From the NCBI GenBank assembly GCA_963747755.1, contig CAVVGK010000018.1:372001-436000 (forward strand): a DNA stretch of 64,000 nucleotides, read 5' to 3'. Of the stretch, positions 28,189 through 37,680 are shown one piece after another; the first letter of the stretch is position 1, and every line of letters starts with the position of its first letter. This DNA comes from DATFVA01 sp963747755. Lineage in GTDB: Bacteria > Bacteroidota > Ignavibacteria > Ignavibacteriales > Ignavibacteriaceae. The notes below the pieces were generated by a model. It was not told where the DNA came from and ran no database searches. It saw only the letters and a program-made list of their open reading frames with translations. The position numbers and the translations under genes are program-made.

Positions 28189-28637
28189 GCCGGAAATAAC
28201 TCCCCGTTAAAAATTAATATTACGATTAGTCTTACAAGTACGGAAGTTATAAACAGAACGCTGAGAGTTTTAAATATACCCTGTTTGCCAAACCAGTGAG
28301 CAATAAGTCCGGGTACAACCCATCCGACAGCCTCAAGCTGAACCAGGTTCCCTGCTATATCAAACGTAAGAAATTGACGGGAAACATTAGCGAGGAGACA
28401 TCCGACGAGTAGGCAGAGCACCATTTGCCTTCTTCCATAAAGAAATGCATAATTGCCGATAATTTTAATTATAAGAAATGTTGAGAAGCTAACAAGAATG
28501 ATTCCGGCTAGCCGATCGGGCTGGGAAAGGTGCAGAGCTATATAGCCGGGTACAACAATGCCTCCGGCAGCCAATCCAAACACTTCATAGGAAAGCAGGC
28601 TGAAAATTAGACCTAGTGTAATAGCAAGCTCAACCAT
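28185..28637 (-). CDS. pgsC: Poly-gamma-glutamate synthase membrane subunit PgsC/CapC
   Basis: Small integral membrane partner of PgsB, which together form the polyglutamate polymerase. 150 residues, the normal length, starting MVELAITLGLIFSLLSYEVFGLAAGGIVVPGYIAL and with four to five hydrophobic segments. I start it at ATG 28637, eight bases inside the end of pgsB, because AGGAG stands upstream at the right distance and family members begin MVEL; an earlier in-frame ATG at 28658 is unlikely. The overlap with pgsB matches the coupled arrangement in Bacillus. Confidence 0.9.
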   Translation of the reverse strand: MVELAITLGLIFSLLSYEVFGLAAGGIVVPGYIALHLSQPDRLAGIILVSFSTFLIIKIIGNYAFLYGRRQMVLCLLVGCLLANVSRQFLTFDIAGNLVQLEAVGWVVPGLIAHWFGKQGIFKTLSVLFITSVLVRLIVILIFNGELFPA

Positions 28638-29817
28638 AAACAAGGCTCCTGCGCTCAATCAGCTGTGCAACCTGTGCTCCCATACCTCCCATATTACCTA
28701 TAGCAAGAACCGATGAAGTATTTCCTGAAGCAGCTAAAATTGTATCCAGTACATTCTCCGGATCTGTCCTTCCAAGGTTTAGAATTTTTTTTCGAGGTAC
28801 GCCGGCTGAAATGCAAAGATCTTCAACCATCCCGGTTGACTGACCTATCAATACCAGATAATCGATAATATTGTTTAATTTTTCACCAGCCATTGCCGAA
28901 AGCTGCCTTGCGCGATCAAGTCTGTCCTGCCTTGTATTTAATAGGACGATCTTCGTTCCGGTTAATTTCTTTTCACGCAAGAGTTTTTCTGCAATCATCA
29001 AAGTTGATTGAGGGTCGTTGGCAGCAAAAGCATTGTAGAATTTAATCTCTTTTTCCTGGTGAATAAGATTATAAACCACGAGCACACCTGCGTCGGGTTC
29101 AGCTTTATACATACCCCGCAGAGCAGCCTTCCGGTCAATCCCGAGATGCTTACAAACAGCAAGGGCGAGCGAAACATTCTCTTTATGCTCCATATATTTA
29201 AAATCCTTCATATCTTCATCAGAAATCCCTGAAGGATCAGCATAAAACAGGCTGCACTTCTTTTTATCAGCTATTGATTTAAGCACAGGGAAAACTATCT
29301 TTTCTGATGTGAAGCAGTGCTGCCCCGTCGGAATAGTTCTGCCAAGGGCGGAAGCTATCTCAGGCAGGGTATATCCCATAATCTCTACATTATCCGGCCT
29401 CACATTGGTAATGACACCAATAGTGGCATGGATCATATTCTTTTCGGTAATCTCTTGGTATTGCGGTTGTAGGGCCATACACTCAACCACGAGGGCTTGT
29501 GCTTCCCGTTTTGCCGCAAGCTTAACAACCGAGAGCTGCTCAATAATATTGGCTCCGGATTTCCTGTATATAATAGTTTCAGTCCCATCCTCTAAGACCA
29601 GACGAGGATATGTTCCAGTAACTTTTGTAATAGTACGAAGTCCGGATTCAGAAAGTGCGCCCCCTATTAATCGGGTTACACTCGACTTTCCACGTGTACC
29701 ATTAACGTGTATTCTTATTGGTATAGAATAAATCTTTTTCTGGTGAGCAAGAAATTCTATAATTATGTAGGAGGAGAAGATAGAAAATAGAATAAGGAGA
29801 ACAACAAATGTATACAT
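28630..29817 (-). CDS. pgsB: Poly-gamma-glutamate synthase PgsB/CapB
   Basis: ATP-dependent amide ligase that joins glutamates through gamma bonds, a relative of Mur ligases. 395 residues, full length. A membrane anchor at residues 2-20 precedes the P-loop IHVNGTRGKSSVTRL. Further family marks: KVTGTYPRL, VVECMALQPQYQE, GVITNVRPDNVEIMG, FAANDPQSTLMI, NTRQDRLDRARQL and AIGNMGGMG, all lining up with Bacillus PgsB as I remember it. It is the first gene of a minus-strand operon running to 21501. No pgsA/capA homologue is encoded in the window. Confidence 0.94.
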   Translation of the reverse strand: MYTFVVLLILFSIFSSYIIIEFLAHQKKIYSIPIRIHVNGTRGKSSVTRLIGGALSESGLRTITKVTGTYPRLVLEDGTETIIYRKSGANIIEQLSVVKLAAKREAQALVVECMALQPQYQEITEKNMIHATIGVITNVRPDNVEIMGYTLPEIASALGRTIPTGQHCFTSEKIVFPVLKSIADKKKCSLFYADPSGISDEDMKDFKYMEHKENVSLALAVCKHLGIDRKAALRGMYKAEPDAGVLVVYNLIHQEKEIKFYNAFAANDPQSTLMIAEKLLREKKLTGTKIVLLNTRQDRLDRARQLSAMAGEKLNNIIDYLVLIGQSTGMVEDLCISAGVPRKKILNLGRTDPENVLDTILAASGNTSSVLAIGNMGGMGAQVAQLIERRSLVYG

Positions 29818-29898
29818 AAATTATTGTTCCCCGGAATAATATGACGTTTTCAATGAATTCTCCCCGTTAAATTCTTAACCCATGTACACATGAATCTC

Positions 29899-32800
29899 CT
29901 ATCTGATAAACAACATCTTTTTAACCTGGGTAAAATTCCCTGTAGTGAGCCGGTAAAAGTACACACCGGAGCTCACCTTGACCCCATGATCATTTGTCCC
30001 ATCCCACAGATTCTCATAAATGCCGGCTGGCAGATAATCATTGTTTAAAACCTTCACAAGCTGACCATCTATGCGATATATTGCGAGAGATGTCTGGCTG
30101 GCCTCAGGCAGTGCAAAACGTATATGGGTTGAAGGATTAAAAGGATTAGGGTAATTCTGCTCAAGTACAAAATGATCTGGTAACAGCGACTTATCACTAC
30201 CTGGCTCTATTGCGACAAGTTGTGGTGGATTAGTTGTAATCTTAATAACTAAATGTGACTGAAGAAGTGTTGCTGTGGCGTCATAGCTATCATCAAACAG
30301 ATAATTTAATCCGTCCGTTTCCGCTCCATTTTCTGTCCCTATAGTACAACTTCCCGGTTCCTCAACAACCTGATATTGCATTATTATCTCACCGTCTCCG
30401 GTTGCTGTAGGGTAAAACGCAGGATCTCTGAGGAAGATTTCAAAAGTTTCCTGGTTTGAATAATCGTCGGCATGTCCTACCTGAACCCAGCTAATTATAA
30501 ATCGATGATTAGGAGGATCGGAATAATAATATATTTTTCCGGTTTCCAGACTATTGGTGGAGAATAAGTCATCCCAGAAAACTGCTGTCATATTATAGAT
30601 TTCGTCAGGATTTGGGAGGGTTGAATTTTCATGAATTGTCAGAATAGTACTGCCGAATGAGATCCATCCATCGCTGCTGATACTTACCTGAGTGAAGTTA
30701 TTCCCATAATACTTGAAGGAAAAAGGAAGATCGACGGTCTTCGTAAAGTCACTAATATTACCGGATCTTGGAACCTGAGTACCTGTAGTGGTGATATCAA
30801 CCCAATCGTATTCGGGTGACTGTCTCCAAAGCGTATCGTCGGATGAATAGGCATAATATCCATACTGATCTGGTCCCGTAGGATCTGATTTGGCTGGAGC
30901 AGCCACCGGTATAATAAAAGATTCTGAGGAAGCGTAAGGATAATATCCATTCTGTGTCATCATAACAACTGTATAAGCAGCTTCATGTCTCAGAGGACAG
31001 TTCTCGTTCACCTTAACTCTAAATCTGTCAGTCTTATTTACCCTGCTACTATCCGGGAGAAGCGTACCGAAGGTGCCTATGGAATCGAGCACGGTAATAT
31101 ACTGATCACTGCATCTCAATATTCCTTTGACCTCAGGAGCAGTGTCGTCACCATTATTCTTTATTTTTAAAGTGACGTCTACCGTTTCGCCCGGGTCCAT
31201 CCTGTGGTTGTATAAGACATTCCCGCTGTCAGCGATAGAATGCTCATTATATTTAAGCACACAACCGTGCACAATCTGCAAAGAATAGTAATCCCAGCTA
31301 TGAGCACTGCTCTCAATCAATAACTTGAATGGAATAACATATCCAACCGGACAATCAGACTGTACATAAAAATTAAATGGGTCACCCTGAACTGAATCAC
31401 CTACGGTGATATTGCCGAAATTTACTGGACCCGGTGAGGTTACTTCTACATAATCAATCGTATCTGGTACCTGGAGAGTCGCCGATACACCCTGTGACGC
31501 CACATTTCCCCAGTTCTTAAGTGTAAAAGTTATAGAGCAATTTTCGTTTGGATTTATAAGTCCATCGAGATTTCCATCAAGATCAGTTACAATCGGATTG
31601 CTAAGAGGTGCTATATTCTCATCGGGCAGTATTGTCTGTATCGTTCCTTCAAAAGGGTACACATTTGGTCCGCAGACAGTAATTGCCAATTGAGTGAGCT
31701 CATTTACCGACACATCAAGGTATGCCTTGCCGCTTATATCCGTATAAGCGACTCCGAAAAAATTTGCTCCGGTTATACATACCCGTGCATTGTTTACAGG
31801 AGTCATTGTATTATTAACTGTCACTTCAACCTGGCTGTATCCTGTGGGAATAGAATCGGGATAAGTTACTGTAACGTTTCCGGGAACCTGTTTCCATATA
31901 TGCAGACTTGGATCACCGAGAACACAATAAATTTTATAATGATATTCAACAAAAGGATCAGTACCGCCGAAAACATCATACATATTAAGTTTTCCGCGAA
32001 CCAGAGCCTCTCCCGGAGATTCTATACCCTCACCAAACATGCCCATATAGATGCCTCTATCAATCTCATTATTGTAGGCGGTGTGCGTGTTTGAAGTGGG
32101 ACCCAAAAATGCGCAGGCACCACGCGAGGCTGTGGGAGTACCCAGCTCAAGCCATTCTTCACCGAAACACTGGCCGCCATTGAACATTGCCACTCCGCAG
32201 CCGATGCTTGTCACAAAAGGAAGCATTTTCCCATTGTTAAGGCTGGAAACACTGGAGGTATTAAAATAGTAACAGTTAGCATGCCATCCATCGCTCCAGC
32301 CTTCACCGCGATAATTAAGGAAGCCAATACCACTATTTATTGTTGAAAGCACATCAGCCAGGTTCATGGAGCATCCACTGCCAGACCAGCTGCCGTCGCT
32401 CATCAACGTATCAACTTCATAACCGGCCCCCTGTAATCTTGATGCCGCGAAACGTTTTGTTTCAACCTGTGAGGCATAAGCATTGTTTGAGCATACTGTT
32501 GCGCGTTTATACCAGCCAACATCTTCAGTATAAGGATGCCGTTCATAATTCATGGCTTTATTTATGAGCACCTGGAGAGTATAATCATTCTGGTTAGTAA
32601 ATCTTCCTATGAACATCTCAGGAAAGTAATCATTACCCTCGAGCTCAACGAAAAAATCTTCATTAACAAAGTTCCATCCATCCAGTGTTACGAACTTAAC
32701 GGGTGCTGTTCCCTGGTCTCCTACAATGAGCACATGAGAAGGGGGATTCAGCCAGCTCTCATAAGCAAGGAGTATAAAATTTTTTATTATGTTCGGGTCG

Positions 32801-33654
32801 CTCTGGTTAGCCCCGATATCGCTGAATTTGGTAATAGTAACACGTACTCCGCTTTTCTGTTTCCAGTCTGCGTATGTTTGAAACGTCGTTGCATAGGCAT
32901 CAGGCATAATACAGAGCATATGTTCCTGCCCGGTTTCTGTACCTCCATAGTCCCGCCGAAGGACCTCAGAATAGTTAAAAATGAAGCTTCTATAAAGCTT
33001 ACCGAACGAAGGAGGAATGGGACGATGAATAGTAGTTCTTGGGTTTAAACCCTCTCCGGGAATATACCTAACTCTAACGGTGATTGAAGAGACAGCGGTA
33101 AGTTCATGTTTTCCAGGAGAATACCTTAAAGGAAATATGGAGATTCGTGCAATCCTGAAATCCCTGAAAACTGCAGGGTCATCTGCAGTGACTGAGATGA
33201 AGGGATATAAATTTTTTGAACCATAATAAGCCTGGTTCTCCATATATGGTGTTTCAGGTTTTCCTTCACTCCAGCTCTCTCTTGCAGGGGGTATATTTAT
33301 TCCACTGAAAGTCTGCGCAGTACCATTTTCGATAACATCTATCTCAACACTGCCGTTATCGGGGATAGCCAGTAGCTTTGCAATATATGGAAGTTGAGGT
33401 GCACCCGGTTCCGAGATGATAGCTTCATCACCGATACTAATATTATGGTAGACTTTTCCATCCGAACTGAATTCCCTAACAAAAAAGCCTGGAAGGTCAA
33501 CCTTGATTATGGTTTCAGTGGGTGTATCTGTAAGTAACTGAACTTCAGCTTTCGAACCTGGAAAAGAAGACTTATCAAGTGTCATCCATTGGGCTCTACC
33601 AGCCGAACTAAAGTGAAGAACTAATAAAACAATAAAGTAACAATGTTTCCTCAT
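29899..33654 (-). CDS. Gingipain-like (C25) secreted protein with T9SS sorting domain
   Basis: 1251 residues. Signal peptide (YFIVLLVLHFSSAGRA); propeptide-like region to about residue 220 with PGAPQLPYIAKLLAIP; C25 peptidase-like domain about 240-600; Ig-like and CARDB-like beta domains (about 610-900); a region ending in DDLFSTNSLETGKIYYY; and the C-terminal type IX sorting domain (about 1165-1251) with NYPNPFNPST and KKMLFIR. The candidate catalytic cysteine C486 is in TSIGCGVAMF. The place of the catalytic histidine, usually NYxGHG, reads NYRGEGW with E451, so a normal Cys-His dyad is missing, though H458 is close by. It may be an inactive or altered peptidase. It lies 81 bases upstream of pgsB on the same strand. 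Confidence 0.85.
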   Translation of the reverse strand: MRKHCYFIVLLVLHFSSAGRAQWMTLDKSSFPGSKAEVQLLTDTPTETIIKVDLPGFFVREFSSDGKVYHNISIGDEAIISEPGAPQLPYIAKLLAIPDNGSVEIDVIENGTAQTFSGINIPPARESWSEGKPETPYMENQAYYGSKNLYPFISVTADDPAVFRDFRIARISIFPLRYSPGKHELTAVSSITVRVRYIPGEGLNPRTTIHRPIPPSFGKLYRSFIFNYSEVLRRDYGGTETGQEHMLCIMPDAYATTFQTYADWKQKSGVRVTITKFSDIGANQSDPNIIKNFILLAYESWLNPPSHVLIVGDQGTAPVKFVTLDGWNFVNEDFFVELEGNDYFPEMFIGRFTNQNDYTLQVLINKAMNYERHPYTEDVGWYKRATVCSNNAYASQVETKRFAASRLQGAGYEVDTLMSDGSWSGSGCSMNLADVLSTINSGIGFLNYRGEGWSDGWHANCYYFNTSSVSSLNNGKMLPFVTSIGCGVAMFNGGQCFGEEWLELGTPTASRGACAFLGPTSNTHTAYNNEIDRGIYMGMFGEGIESPGEALVRGKLNMYDVFGGTDPFVEYHYKIYCVLGDPSLHIWKQVPGNVTVTYPDSIPTGYSQVEVTVNNTMTPVNNARVCITGANFFGVAYTDISGKAYLDVSVNELTQLAITVCGPNVYPFEGTIQTILPDENIAPLSNPIVTDLDGNLDGLINPNENCSITFTLKNWGNVASQGVSATLQVPDTIDYVEVTSPGPVNFGNITVGDSVQGDPFNFYVQSDCPVGYVIPFKLLIESSAHSWDYYSLQIVHGCVLKYNEHSIADSGNVLYNHRMDPGETVDVTLKIKNNGDDTAPEVKGILRCSDQYITVLDSIGTFGTLLPDSSRVNKTDRFRVKVNENCPLRHEAAYTVVMMTQNGYYPYASSESFIIPVAAPAKSDPTGPDQYGYYAYSSDDTLWRQSPEYDWVDITTTGTQVPRSGNISDFTKTVDLPFSFKYYGNNFTQVSISSDGWISFGSTILTIHENSTLPNPDEIYNMTAVFWDDLFSTNSLETGKIYYYSDPPNHRFIISWVQVGHADDYSNQETFEIFLRDPAFYPTATGDGEIIMQYQVVEEPGSCTIGTENGAETDGLNYLFDDSYDATATLLQSHLVIKITTNPPQLVAIEPGSDKSLLPDHFVLEQNYPNPFNPSTHIRFALPEASQTSLAIYRIDGQLVKVLNNDYLPAGIYENLWDGTNDHGVKVSSGVYFYRLTTGNFTQVKKMLFIR

Positions 33655-33966
33655 CTCTTCTCTCCCCGGAAAAAATCTGGAATTATTGGTGGGTATGTTT
33701 AATTAAAATAACAATCACTATAATTGAAAAGAACTGATTAAAAAATATACTAATTATTTGCGAGACACAACAAAAATTTTAATTAGTTTATTTTAATAGC
33801 GTGACAATATGGGGAAATCTGACCAAGGCATCTAGGAAAAACATAGTCTCACTTCTTCTCACCGCATATAGCATATGTAAAACCTAAAACGGCCGTATAA
33901 TTAAATTTTTAATTATTGATTAAAATATTATCTTTGAATCCTAAAAAAATTAAGAATTTCAGCTAT
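33655..33966. other. Intergenic region without gene
   Basis: About 310 bases of AT-rich sequence between the divergent gingipain-like gene and the tRNA. It must hold the promoters of both; I cannot point to a specific box. Confidence 0.4.
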
Positions 33967-34058
33967 GGAGAGGTGGGTGAGTGGCTGAAACCAACGGTTT
34001 GCTAAACCGTCATACTGGGAAACTGGTATCGCGGGTTCGAATCCCGCCCTCTCCGCCA
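33967..34058 (+). tRNA. tRNA-Ser (anticodon GCU)
   Basis: Acceptor arms GGAGAGG (33967-33973) and CCTCTCC (34048-34054) pair fully, then G and an encoded CCA (34056-34058). The anticodon loop TTGCTAA is closed by ACGGT-type arms, giving anticodon GCU. A long variable arm (TACTGGGAAACTGGTA) is the mark of a class II serine tRNA, and the T-arm GCGGGTTCGAATCCCGC is canonical. Confidence 0.97.
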
Positions 34059-34067
34059 GATAGATTG

Positions 34068-34092
34068 CCCCGATCCTGATCGGGGTTTTTTA
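34068..34092 (+). terminator. Intrinsic terminator after tRNA-Ser
   Basis: CCCCGATC (34068-34075), a two-base turn, and GATCGGGG (34078-34085) are followed by a run of seven T. It lies ten bases after the tRNA. Confidence 0.9.
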
Positions 34093-34217
34093 TTTTCTTC
34101 CTTCTCCGACGCGATTTTCCGATTTTTCTGAAGCTTCCAAGATTGTAGATCATCCTCCTTTTAGAGTTCAATATATAAATGAATTGGGATGATTAAAATA
34201 ATAAGAGAAGAGAAATG

Positions 34218-34598
34218 CTATTTGTTCTGCTGTTTGTTTGAATAAAGACAACATCCTACTATACCGATAACTATCCCGAATGGACAAAGAAAAAGAGCCA
34301 GGAAAAATAAGAATTCTTTTATATCTTGAAAAAATGAATCACGGCCGTATCCGCCTGTAAGGTTATTTAATATAATGCTTATTATGATTATTCCCGTCGA
34401 AGATATTGTCAATAATAAATAGGAACCTGAGCTAACCCATCTATGTGTTAATGCAATAACAAAGATAATACTGCCTAGATAGCTCAAGAAAATTCCATAA
34501 GGACTGACCGTTGAAGTGATTTGAGAAGATATTAAAACAGCAGCAATGCCCAGGCTGATATAAAGAAAGGTTTTCCTATGATCGAAAAGAGGAACCAT
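34218..34598 (-). CDS. Small integral membrane protein, unknown
   Basis: No family recognised. From ATG 34598 the protein has 126 residues with four hydrophobic segments (about residues 11-28, 31-48, 55-76 and 90-115) and a short basic C-terminus (YSNKQQNK). The frame extends upstream to a TTG at 34643, but that codon has no ribosome site. It is downstream of the Crp/Fnr gene on the same strand but separated from it by a terminator, so probably transcribed separately. Confidence 0.6.
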   Translation of the reverse strand: MVPLFDHRKTFLYISLGIAAVLISSQITSTVSPYGIFLSYLGSIIFVIALTHRWVSSGSYLLLTISSTGIIIISIILNNLTGGYGRDSFFQDIKEFLFFLALFLCPFGIVIGIVGCCLYSNKQQNK

Positions 34599-34651
34599 AA
34601 TAAGTCTCGGATGAAACGTACTATAAATACTTGTTAAAGGCAATTAAGGAG

Positions 34652-34680
34652 AAAAATGCCCCCGCAGGTGTAACGGGGGG
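34652..34680 (-). terminator. Intrinsic terminator of the Crp/Fnr-family gene
   Basis: CCCCCG (34659-34664) and CGGGGG (34674-34679) make a GC-rich stem with a nine-base loop. On the minus strand it is followed by ATTTTT (complement of 34652-34657). Confidence 0.75.
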
Positions 34681-34742
34681 CCGCTCATTTGTAACAGGAT
34701 AATCCCGCATAAAGGAGCAGATGGCAATAGTATTAAATATTT

Positions 34743-35426
34743 TTAAGAGTGTACTTTTTTAAAATTGTCATATTCAGGGATCCGTATGATGGAACCCTCG
34801 AGCTCAACCAGACCTTTTTTATGAAGTGCATGCAATACACGCGATACCGTCTCGCGGGAGGTTCCCGCCATATTAGCAATCTCATGCTGAAAGGGAAGAT
34901 TCAATTCAACCAATCCATGCTTCCTGACACCGGAGATCTCTGCCAGCTGGATAACTGCACCAATAATTTTATCCCTCGCTTTATTTAGAGAAAGAGATTT
35001 TATTTTGTCATCCGCAGCACGAAGCCTCTTTATAACTTCATCAAGCAGGGAAGCCATAATCTTGGGCCGTGATTGTATAAGCTGCATAAATTCGTCTCTC
35101 CCGATAAAGAAAACCTCAGTATTTTCGGTGGCTATAACATTGGCGCTTGGGGGCTGACCATCCAGGAGTGACATCTCACCGAAATAATCGAATTCATTGA
35201 GTATTGCCAGTATTATCTCATTACCTTTAGAATCATTTCGTGTAACCTTCACCGATCCCTTGGTAATAATGAAAAGTCCGCTGCTTTCTTCTTTCGACTC
35301 ATCAAGAATGACCATATTTTTCTGAAAGCGTCTTGAAATACCTGCATTTTCTATTACTTTCAGATCCTCATCCTCCAGTTCGAAAAATATAGGCACATAT
35401 CTAAGAGAAATTTTTGATTCAACCAT
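34743..35426 (-). CDS. Crp/Fnr-family transcriptional regulator
   Basis: 227 residues: an N-terminal cyclic-nucleotide-binding-like beta-roll (about 10-125, with GLFIITKGSVKVTRND and FGEMSLLDGQPPSANVIA), a dimerisation helix, and a C-terminal winged helix with the recognition helix in FQHEIANMAGTSRETVSRVLHALHKKGLVEL. The roll has FGEMSLLDGQPPSA, which matches the phosphate-binding cassette of cAMP-type members fairly well. No cysteine set for a 4Fe-4S cluster is seen, so it is not an Fnr proper. It is divergent from a sensor kinase; palindromes in the shared upstream region may be its sites. Confidence 0.9.
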   Translation of the reverse strand: MVESKISLRYVPIFFELEDEDLKVIENAGISRRFQKNMVILDESKEESSGLFIITKGSVKVTRNDSKGNEIILAILNEFDYFGEMSLLDGQPPSANVIATENTEVFFIGRDEFMQLIQSRPKIMASLLDEVIKRLRAADDKIKSLSLNKARDKIIGAVIQLAEISGVRKHGLVELNLPFQHEIANMAGTSRETVSRVLHALHKKGLVELEGSIIRIPEYDNFKKVHS

Positions 35427-35763
35427 CTTTACCCTGTAGAGAATAAATTCTATCTGAAAGTAACTTTCGCCGTTGATTAAAACTGTGATGCGAAAATATC
35501 ATGAAAAGTGAATCACATTAACTGTATTACCCCTTATTTGAGGCAGATAATAAAAAAGTATTGAAAAAGGCTGAATGTCATTCAACAGATATCCTTTTTA
35601 TTTAAGTTTATCCGATGTGATTTTTATCAGTGCAATGCAAAATAGCGCAAGGTAAATTCGGTCAGCCTGATAAATTTAACCAGTATGATAACCGCAAATC
35701 GATGAAGCATCGCACACGAGGGATTGGTTATTCATCTTTTATTATTGACAATTACTTCTAAGG
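35427..35763. promoter_or_regulatory. Divergent promoter region with palindromes
   Basis: About 340 bases between the Crp/Fnr gene and the MASE1 kinase. Three palindromic candidates are visible: GTGAATCAC near 35507-35515, TGAATGTCATTCA at 35572-35584, and TGTGA-N6-TCAGT at 35616-35631, close to the Crp consensus TGTGA-N6-TCACA. Operator function is inference. Confidence 0.4.
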
Positions 35764-37677
35764 ATGCTTAATAAAGACATCAGAAATAGTCCTTTGTTCC
35801 CCGCAATAATTATAGGGATACTATACTTTGCAGCCGGAAAAGTAAGTTTGGGTTTTGCTTTTCTCAACGCCAGCGCCTCGGCAATCTGGATTCCCACTGC
35901 AGTCTCTATAACAGCCTTTATTTATTTCGGATACAGGATATGGCCTGCCGTATTTCTTGCATCCTTTTTGGTAAATTTAACAACAGCAGGTACGATCCTT
36001 ACGTCTCTGGGAATCGCCTGCGGCAACACGCTTGAGGGTATAGCAGCATTATTTTTTATCAATAAGTTCCTCGATAAACAGAACCTTTTCGGGTCATCAA
36101 TAGCTATGATAAAATATTCGCTGCTTGTGGGAATTGTCAGTACAGCCATCAGTGCCGTCATCGGTTTCTCTGTCCTTACAGCAGCCGGAATGATCCGTCC
36201 AGGAAACTATTCAATGGTCTTTCTTGCCTGGTGGATAGGGGATATGGGTAGTGCAGTATTATTTGCCAGTGTTATTCTCCTTTGGAAAGAGAATGAGGTT
36301 ACATGGTCCTTTGATAAGATAATTGAAGCTTCCGTTGTTCTCATAATGTTGGTCTTCACTACCACAATAATCTTCATCCCCGGTTTTATTTATATTGATC
36401 TGCCTATGATAATAAATCGTTACCCATTTCCCCTGTTAACGTTTCCGCTCTTTTTATATGTAGCGTTCAGGTTTGGTTTAAGGGAGACAGCCTTAGCTGT
36501 TTTTATTTTTTTTTCAATAGCCGTAGGGGGGATTTTCATAGGTTCCGGACGAATGGCGGTCGGTAATCCCGATACTTCCTTTATAAACCTGCAGATTTTT
36601 ACAATGATAATCTTTCTTCTGAAAATGTCGGTTAGTACTGCAGTCACTCAAAGAAGGAAATTTGAGAGAAACCTTAAGATAAGCGAGGAAAAATTCCGTG
36701 AGCTGGCTGAGACAGCAAACGATGCTATCATAACTATTGACGCCAGCAGCCGTATTATATTCTGTAATAAATCAGTTGAGCGGATCTTTGGTTATAGATC
36801 ATCTGAATTGATTGGCGAGGATCTCACGTTATTAATGCCTGCCAGACTGAAAGAAAAACATAAAAATGCTATGAACCAGTACGATTTAACCGGAAAAAGA
36901 ACAATGTCATGGTCCTCCTTTGAAACCTCAGCCTGGCATAAGCGAGAATTTGAAGTTCCGATAGAATTATCACTCAGTGAAGTTAACCAGAATGGAAGGA
37001 AATCTATTACGGCCATTATCAGGGATATTACTGAAAGAAAAAATGTGCAAACGGAGATGGAACATACACTGAAGGAAAAGGAGATTTTACTTAAAGAGAT
37101 TCATCACAGGGTTAAGAATAACCTGCAGATAATTTCGAGCCTTCTCAGTCTGCAGTCGAGTCGTGTGACGGATAATGAAGCACGTGAAATACTTAATATT
37201 AGTCGTGATCGTGTCAGGTCGATGGCTCTTATTCATGAAAAACTGTACAAATCTGACAGGGTTGCAGATATCAATATCCGGGAGTACCTGCAGGAACTAA
37301 TTTCCTACTTATATTCTTCTTATAATGTTGATGAAAATAAAATAAAACTTAACCTGGACGTTGAAGATGCCAACCTTGAGCTCGAGACACTTATTCCAGT
37401 TAGCCTTATAGTCAACGAACTCATCTCTAATGCATTGAAACATGGCTTTCCGCAATCTCAGGCTGATGCAGAGATCAGTGTGAAACTGGGAATAGACGGC
37501 GGCCGGTACAGCCTTGAGATAAGCAATAATGGCAAAGAATTTCCTGCTGATATAAATTTCAGGAATACCGACTCGCTGGGTCTTCAGCTTGTAAACACAT
37601 TAACAGAGCAGCTTAATGGTTCAATAAACCTTATTAGAAATGGTAAAACAACATTCATCCTGGAATTCAATTCCTGA
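35764..37677 (+). CDS. MASE1-PAS sensor histidine kinase (HisKA_2 type)
   Basis: 637 residues. The N-terminal 300 residues are a membrane sensor of eight or so helices of MASE1 type (LNASASAIWIPTAVSITAFIYFGYRIWPAVFLASFLVN). A PAS domain follows at about 308-425 (RELAETANDAIITIDASSRIIFCNKSVERIFGY), then a HisKA_2 dimerisation and phosphoacceptor region with H447/H448 in KEIHHRVKNNLQIISSLLSLQ, and a HATPase_c domain (LIVNELISNALKHGFPQ, SLGLQLVNTLTEQL). Its stop is 3 bases from the stop of a convergent single-domain receiver, an arrangement repeated downstream. Confidence 0.92.
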   Translation: MLNKDIRNSPLFPAIIIGILYFAAGKVSLGFAFLNASASAIWIPTAVSITAFIYFGYRIWPAVFLASFLVNLTTAGTILTSLGIACGNTLEGIAALFFINKFLDKQNLFGSSIAMIKYSLLVGIVSTAISAVIGFSVLTAAGMIRPGNYSMVFLAWWIGDMGSAVLFASVILLWKENEVTWSFDKIIEASVVLIMLVFTTTIIFIPGFIYIDLPMIINRYPFPLLTFPLFLYVAFRFGLRETALAVFIFFSIAVGGIFIGSGRMAVGNPDTSFINLQIFTMIIFLLKMSVSTAVTQRRKFERNLKISEEKFRELAETANDAIITIDASSRIIFCNKSVERIFGYRSSELIGEDLTLLMPARLKEKHKNAMNQYDLTGKRTMSWSSFETSAWHKREFEVPIELSLSEVNQNGRKSITAIIRDITERKNVQTEMEHTLKEKEILLKEIHHRVKNNLQIISSLLSLQSSRVTDNEAREILNISRDRVRSMALIHEKLYKSDRVADINIREYLQELISYLYSSYNVDENKIKLNLDVEDANLELETLIPVSLIVNELISNALKHGFPQSQADAEISVKLGIDGGRYSLEISNNGKEFPADINFRNTDSLGLQLVNTLTEQLNGSINLIRNGKTTFILEFNS

Positions 37678-37680
37678 AAG

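Noticed and set aside
32536..33048. Long plus-strand frames opposite the gingipain-like gene
   Set aside because: Shadows of a well-supported gene on the other strand.
33967..34058. tRNA-Ser as integration site of the island
   Set aside because: The island starts more than 21 kb away and no copy of the tRNA 3' end is found near 55000 or 63000.
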